9,090 nt of DNA from Verrucomicrobiales bacterium (lineage in GTDB: Bacteria > Verrucomicrobiota > Verrucomicrobiia > Verrucomicrobiales > DEV007): positions 1-9,090 of the forward strand of contig JAGNMT010000107.1 in assembly GCA_017991025.1 (NCBI GenBank). Direction: 5' to 3'. Shown piece by piece: positions 6,234-9,090 of this stretch. The notes under the pieces are model-generated. The model made no database searches. It was not told the DNA's origin and saw only the letters and a list, made by a program, of their open reading frames with translations. Position 1 is the stretch's first letter. Each line of letters opens with the position of its first letter. The translations under genes and the position numbers were made by a program.

Positions 6234-7718
6234 TCAACGCACTCCCTCTACTTCAAGCTCGATCGCGTAAAATCCAGTCCTCGCAGTGGCGTAGAGAGTC
6301 TTGCCAACGAGAAGACAATTTGCAGGCCCTTCGGGAACGGGTAGTCGGAGCACTTCTTCTCCCCCGGGTGAAAACGCAATGATCTCGCCCTTCCAGGTCA
6401 CGTAGATGTTTCCGAGTTTGTCCACGGTCATTCCATCACTGCCGACAGCGGCGAATTTGCGCTTGTTGGTAATCTTTCCGGGACCTTTGACATCGTAGAC
6501 AAAAGTCGTCTCCGCGCCGGGGTCGGCAATATAGAGAAGACTTCCATCAGGTGACATGATTACCCCGTTGGGCTTTGCAAGATCCGCCGCGACCTGCGTC
6601 AGTTTTCCCCCTTTGTCGAGATAATAGACTGCCTCGACGTCGATCTCGCGTTCATCACCTTTGCCATAGCGGGGATCAGAGAAATAGACCCCCCCGATGC
6701 CGTCAGCGACGACATCATTCGGACTGTTGAACTTTTTTCCTTCAAACTTTTCGGCAATCACCGTCACTTTACCGGCGAAATCAGTGCGGGTGATACGGCG
6801 TGAACCACCTTCGCAGGCAATAAGAGCCCCCGCCGGTGTAAAAAACAGACCGTTGGCTTTGCCGCTCTTTTCAAGAAACACGCTCGTTTGACCAGTCGAC
6901 GGATCGTAGCGGTGAATCCGCTCGTTCGGGATGTCGGAAAAATAGATCTTCCCGTCAGGAGCGAGCGCCGGCCCTTCGGTGAATTTGAAGTCCCCGGCGA
7001 GTTTACGGAACTGGGCACCCTCTTTCACGAGAGGTCCTTCGTGGGTGTAGGGTTTGTTTTCCGGAGTTCGGTAGGCCGTGCTTTCGCCGAGATCTTGGAT
7101 CCTGACATGCCTATACGAGACTTGAATCGATTCTTCACGATTCCCGATACCGTGAACCTGGAGCGCAATGAAACCTGTCGCGGTCATATCGTCGGTGAGA
7201 TCCGCAGCAGGAACACCATTGATAAAGGAGCAGATCCGGTCGCCGATTGCCTCGATACGGTAGTGGTTCCATTCATTCTGTTTAAAGGCATAGCGAGCGG
7301 CGGGATTCTTGGAAAGATCATAAAGCCAGCCGCGCCGGCCTTCGTCGTAAATGCCTCCGCTCCAGCCTCGGTCAGCGGGATCGATCTCAACCTGATAACC
7401 GTGAACCTGACCGTTTTTGTAATCGGGAAGACTGTTCGAGCGGATTTGGACACCGCAGTTCAGCGACGGATCGACTTTGAACTCTACTTCGAGAATGAAA
7501 TTTGCGTAGTTGCGTTCAGTGCAGAGGAAGGAATTCGGGGTCTTCGGGACCGTGGTTCCGACGATTACACCACCCTCGACCGTGTATTTCGCGACTCCGC
7601 CCCGCTGCACCCATCCATCGAGATTTTTGCCATTAAAAAGATCGACCCATTTCCCGGGCTCTTCGGCGAAGGTAAACAGTGGCAGGATCACGAAGGTGAG
7701 AAGGAGCTTTTTAATCAT
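6234..7718 (-). CDS. Secreted DUF1080 (3-keto-disaccharide hydrolase-like) + SMP-30/gluconolactonase fusion
   Basis: The 494-residue protein starts with a Sec signal peptide (MIKKLLLTFVILPLFTFA, cleavage probably after residue 18). Residues about 23-208 are a DUF1080 domain with a laminin-G-like fold: WVDLFNGKNLDGW near the start, then FILEVEFKV, a GVQIRS strand, GYQVEID, NEWNHYRIEAIGDRI and a closing GFIALQVHG. Residues about 236-488 are an SMP-30/gluconolactonase-type six-bladed propeller. By family alignment from memory, the metal ligands would be E248 (FTEGPAL), N384 (KPNGV) and D428 (GSDGM), with N334 (NSPNDV) near the substrate; all are present, so the propeller looks intact. Both families act on sugar derivatives, 3-keto-glycosides and aldonolactones or related esters respectively, so a two-step periplasmic activity is plausible but inferred. 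The gene converges on the M56 gene across the 65-bp palindrome. The start is fixed by the signal peptide; no Shine-Dalgarno is seen. Confidence 0.88.
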   Translation of the reverse strand: MIKKLLLTFVILPLFTFAEEPGKWVDLFNGKNLDGWVQRGGVAKYTVEGGVIVGTTVPKTPNSFLCTERNYANFILEVEFKVDPSLNCGVQIRSNSLPDYKNGQVHGYQVEIDPADRGWSGGIYDEGRRGWLYDLSKNPAARYAFKQNEWNHYRIEAIGDRICSFINGVPAADLTDDMTATGFIALQVHGIGNREESIQVSYRHVRIQDLGESTAYRTPENKPYTHEGPLVKEGAQFRKLAGDFKFTEGPALAPDGKIYFSDIPNERIHRYDPSTGQTSVFLEKSGKANGLFFTPAGALIACEGGSRRITRTDFAGKVTVIAEKFEGKKFNSPNDVVADGIGGVYFSDPRYGKGDEREIDVEAVYYLDKGGKLTQVAADLAKPNGVIMSPDGSLLYIADPGAETTFVYDVKGPGKITNKRKFAAVGSDGMTVDKLGNIYVTWKGEIIAFSPGGEEVLRLPVPEGPANCLLVGKTLYATARTGFYAIELEVEGVR

Positions 7719-7968
7719 CGGATTTCGGGGTTCAATAGACAGACAGGCGGATTACCACGAATGAGGGGTTATGACAAGCAATTCCGGGGACGGGATGCCT
7801 TACTCCCGGTCGACCGGAAACGGAGATTGGTGACTCAGGACACAAAAAAATACTGCGTGAACCACGAAAAGTGGAAGCCAAACGTTGTTGACTGGACGTT
7901 CTTACCCGGTTGGCTCTCCGGATTGCTCCTGTTGACTCCACCCCCTACTCCTTTTCCCACTATCAAAC
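7719..7968. other. Divergent intergenic spacer, no gene or clear promoter found
   Basis: This 250-bp spacer lies between the divergent DUF1080 and glycosyltransferase genes. It holds a 12-bp perfect palindrome CCGGTCGACCGG (7806-7817), a short CCAC/GTGG stem, two copies of ACCACGAA (at about 7754 and 7861) and TTGACT hexamers at 7888 and 7932, neither with a usable -10. None of these is strong enough to call as a site. Confidence 0.4.
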
Positions 7969-9090
7969 ATGCCATCTCCCCGCTTCCCGGTATCAACGAT
8001 TGATGACCCGCTCAGGGTTAGCGGCAAGTATTTTCGTGCCGGCGAAGAGGTATGCCTGATCAAGGCCGTCGCCTTCGGATCATTTCCCGCCGGTGCCTTC
8101 CCGGATGAGGGGCGGAGTGAGCTCCGGCGCATTCGCGAGAGACTCGGGGCGAACGCCATCCGAATCGATGAGATTCCCTCATTGGACTTCATGCACGAAT
8201 GCGCCGAGGTCGGGCTCAGGGTTTTTATGGCGATACCCTGGGAACAGAACCTCGATTTCGTCAGTGAGAAAGGTGTGATCGAAAAAGCGGAACAACTGCT
8301 TCTTGAAACAATCGGGCGCTTTCGCGGTCATCCTGCGGTGGGGGGATACTTCGTGGCAAATGAGATCGACGTCTCGCTCGTCCGCTGGATGGGGGTACGA
8401 CATGTGATCGATCAATTGGAACGACTCATTGATCTGGGACACGAGGGTGCCCCTGGAACTCTCTTTGCCTATGCGAATGGTCCGGGAACCGAGAGCGTCC
8501 TGCCTCAGAATCAGGACTTCGCCGCGTTCAACCTCTACGCGGAATCGAGGAAGTCGGTCGCGGCCTCCCTCGCTCGACTACAAAATCTGGCGGGAGACAA
8601 GCCGCTTTTGATATCAAGGTTCGGTGCCGATTCTAGAGCATTAGACGAGAGCGGCCAGGCCGAGATGCTTCGATGGTATCTCGACGAGGCCTGTTCCGCC
8701 GGAGTCGCCGGGTCGACTCTTTTCGCCTGGAGCGACCTCCGGCAAATTAGCGGTGAGACGCTGGAGTCGCACGACTTCGGATTGACCCGACGGGACCACA
8801 CCGAGAAGCCGGCCCTGGAGGTGGTCAGGGACGCATGGAGTCAATTGCAGCGTCCTTCCGATTTTTTTACCCTCGAGAAAACACCTCGTGTTTCCGTGAT
8901 TGTCTGCACTAACAAGGGAAGCGCCACCCTTGTTCCCTGTCTCGATTCGCTCGTGGCAATGACCTATCCCGACTTTGAAGTTATTCTCGTCAATGACGGC
9001 GATGATACAAGAGTTTCGGAGATCGCGGGAACCTACGAATCGATTAATCACCTTGCTATCGAACACGCGGGACTCAGCTCGGCACGCAAA
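7969..9090 (+). CDS. Glycosidase-like TIM barrel fused to family 2 glycosyltransferase (runs off right edge)
   Basis: The frame is open from the ATG at 7969 to the last base, giving 374 residues of a longer protein. No signal peptide or membrane segment appears. Residues about 14-295 resemble the C-terminal barrel of GH2 and related clan-A glycosidases: an opening RVSGKYFRAGEEVCLIKAV, RLGANAIRIDEIPS, GLRVFMAIPW, the acid/base motif FVANEI (N131-E132), KPLLISRFGADS (211-222), AGSTLFAWSDL and DFGLTRRD...KPAL. The nucleophile glutamate expected in the ISEFGADS-type motif is Arg217, so this barrel may not hydrolyse. A GT2 GT-A domain begins at about 306 (RVSVIVCTNKG, SLVAMTYPDFEVILVNDGDD, GLSSARK) and is cut by the window end. 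Barrel-GT2 fusions occur in polysaccharide-synthesis loci of several phyla; downstream genes would show whether this is one. The start is uncertain: the pyrimidine-rich upstream has no Shine-Dalgarno. Confidence 0.85.
   Translation, partial: MPSPRFPVSTIDDPLRVSGKYFRAGEEVCLIKAVAFGSFPAGAFPDEGRSELRRIRERLGANAIRIDEIPSLDFMHECAEVGLRVFMAIPWEQNLDFVSEKGVIEKAEQLLLETIGRFRGHPAVGGYFVANEIDVSLVRWMGVRHVIDQLERLIDLGHEGAPGTLFAYANGPGTESVLPQNQDFAAFNLYAESRKSVAASLARLQNLAGDKPLLISRFGADSRALDESGQAEMLRWYLDEACSAGVAGSTLFAWSDLRQISGETLESHDFGLTRRDHTEKPALEVVRDAWSQLQRPSDFFTLEKTPRVSVIVCTNKGSATLVPCLDSLVAMTYPDFEVILVNDGDDTRVSEIAGTYESINHLAIEHAGLSSARK

Noticed and set aside
7806..7817. Perfect palindrome CCGGTCGACCGG as an operator
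   Set aside because: Short, GC-rich, single copy in the window and not placed near a recognisable promoter; chance is likely.
6888..8003. 371-codon open frame on the plus strand
   Set aside because: It lies almost wholly antisense to the DUF1080/SMP-30 gene, whose domains are clear; its translation matches no family and crosses the spacer into the next gene.
8641..9066. 141-codon minus-strand frame
   Set aside because: Antisense to the barrel-GT2 gene, whose motifs run through the same bases.

Overview
The window looks like chromosomal DNA of a Verrucomicrobiota (PVC-group) bacterium. The clues are a DUF1592/DUF1552 gene pair with a c-type heme site, a secreted DUF1080 plus SMP-30/gluconolactonase fusion, a BlaI/M56-peptidase pair, and start codons that almost all lack a Shine-Dalgarno sequence. 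This placement is inferred from gene families; no rRNA or other phylogenetic marker is present.

Layout, left to right. Bases 1-2804 (minus strand) hold two adjacent genes of an exported system: a heme-binding DUF1587/PA14/DUF1595/DUF1592/DUF1588/DUF1585 protein (459-2804), then 12 bp later a Tat-type DUF1552 protein that runs off the left edge (446 to <1). A 174-bp divergent spacer separates them from a plus-strand RlmI-type 23S rRNA cytosine methyltransferase (2979-4148). A 104-bp spacer follows, holding an AT-rich dyad and two BlaI-type palindromic operators 22 bp apart. It leads into a two-gene operon: a BlaI/MecI/CopY repressor (4253-4651) and, 2 bp later, an M56 (BlaR1/MecR1-like) membrane metalloprotease (4654-6156). 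The C-terminus of the protease is not a penicillin-binding domain but a charged 10-residue repeat followed by an EF-hand pair.

The operon ends at a 65-bp imperfect palindrome (6167-6231) shared with the convergent minus-strand gene at 6234-7718, a secreted DUF1080 + SMP-30/gluconolactonase two-domain protein. After a 250-bp spacer with no clear signals, a plus-strand gene (7969 to >9090) encodes a clan-A glycosidase-like barrel fused to a family 2 glycosyltransferase; it is cut by the right edge. The barrel keeps the Asn-Glu acid/base pair but has Arg where the nucleophile Glu is expected.

How the genes work together: the two minus-strand genes at the left are probably one functional unit in the cell envelope. 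The repressor and protease form a self-contained derepression switch, in which a periplasmic signal, possibly calcium-linked, would activate the protease, remove the repressor and free the operators. No beta-lactamase or penicillin-binding gene is nearby, so antibiotic resistance is not supported. The remaining genes (RNA methylation, sugar-derivative hydrolysis, polysaccharide synthesis) appear to be separate units. I see no tRNA, rRNA, CRISPR array, insertion sequence or phage gene. The most noteworthy items are the EF-hand M56 antirepressor with its tandem operators, and the barrel-glycosyltransferase fusion lacking its nucleophile.
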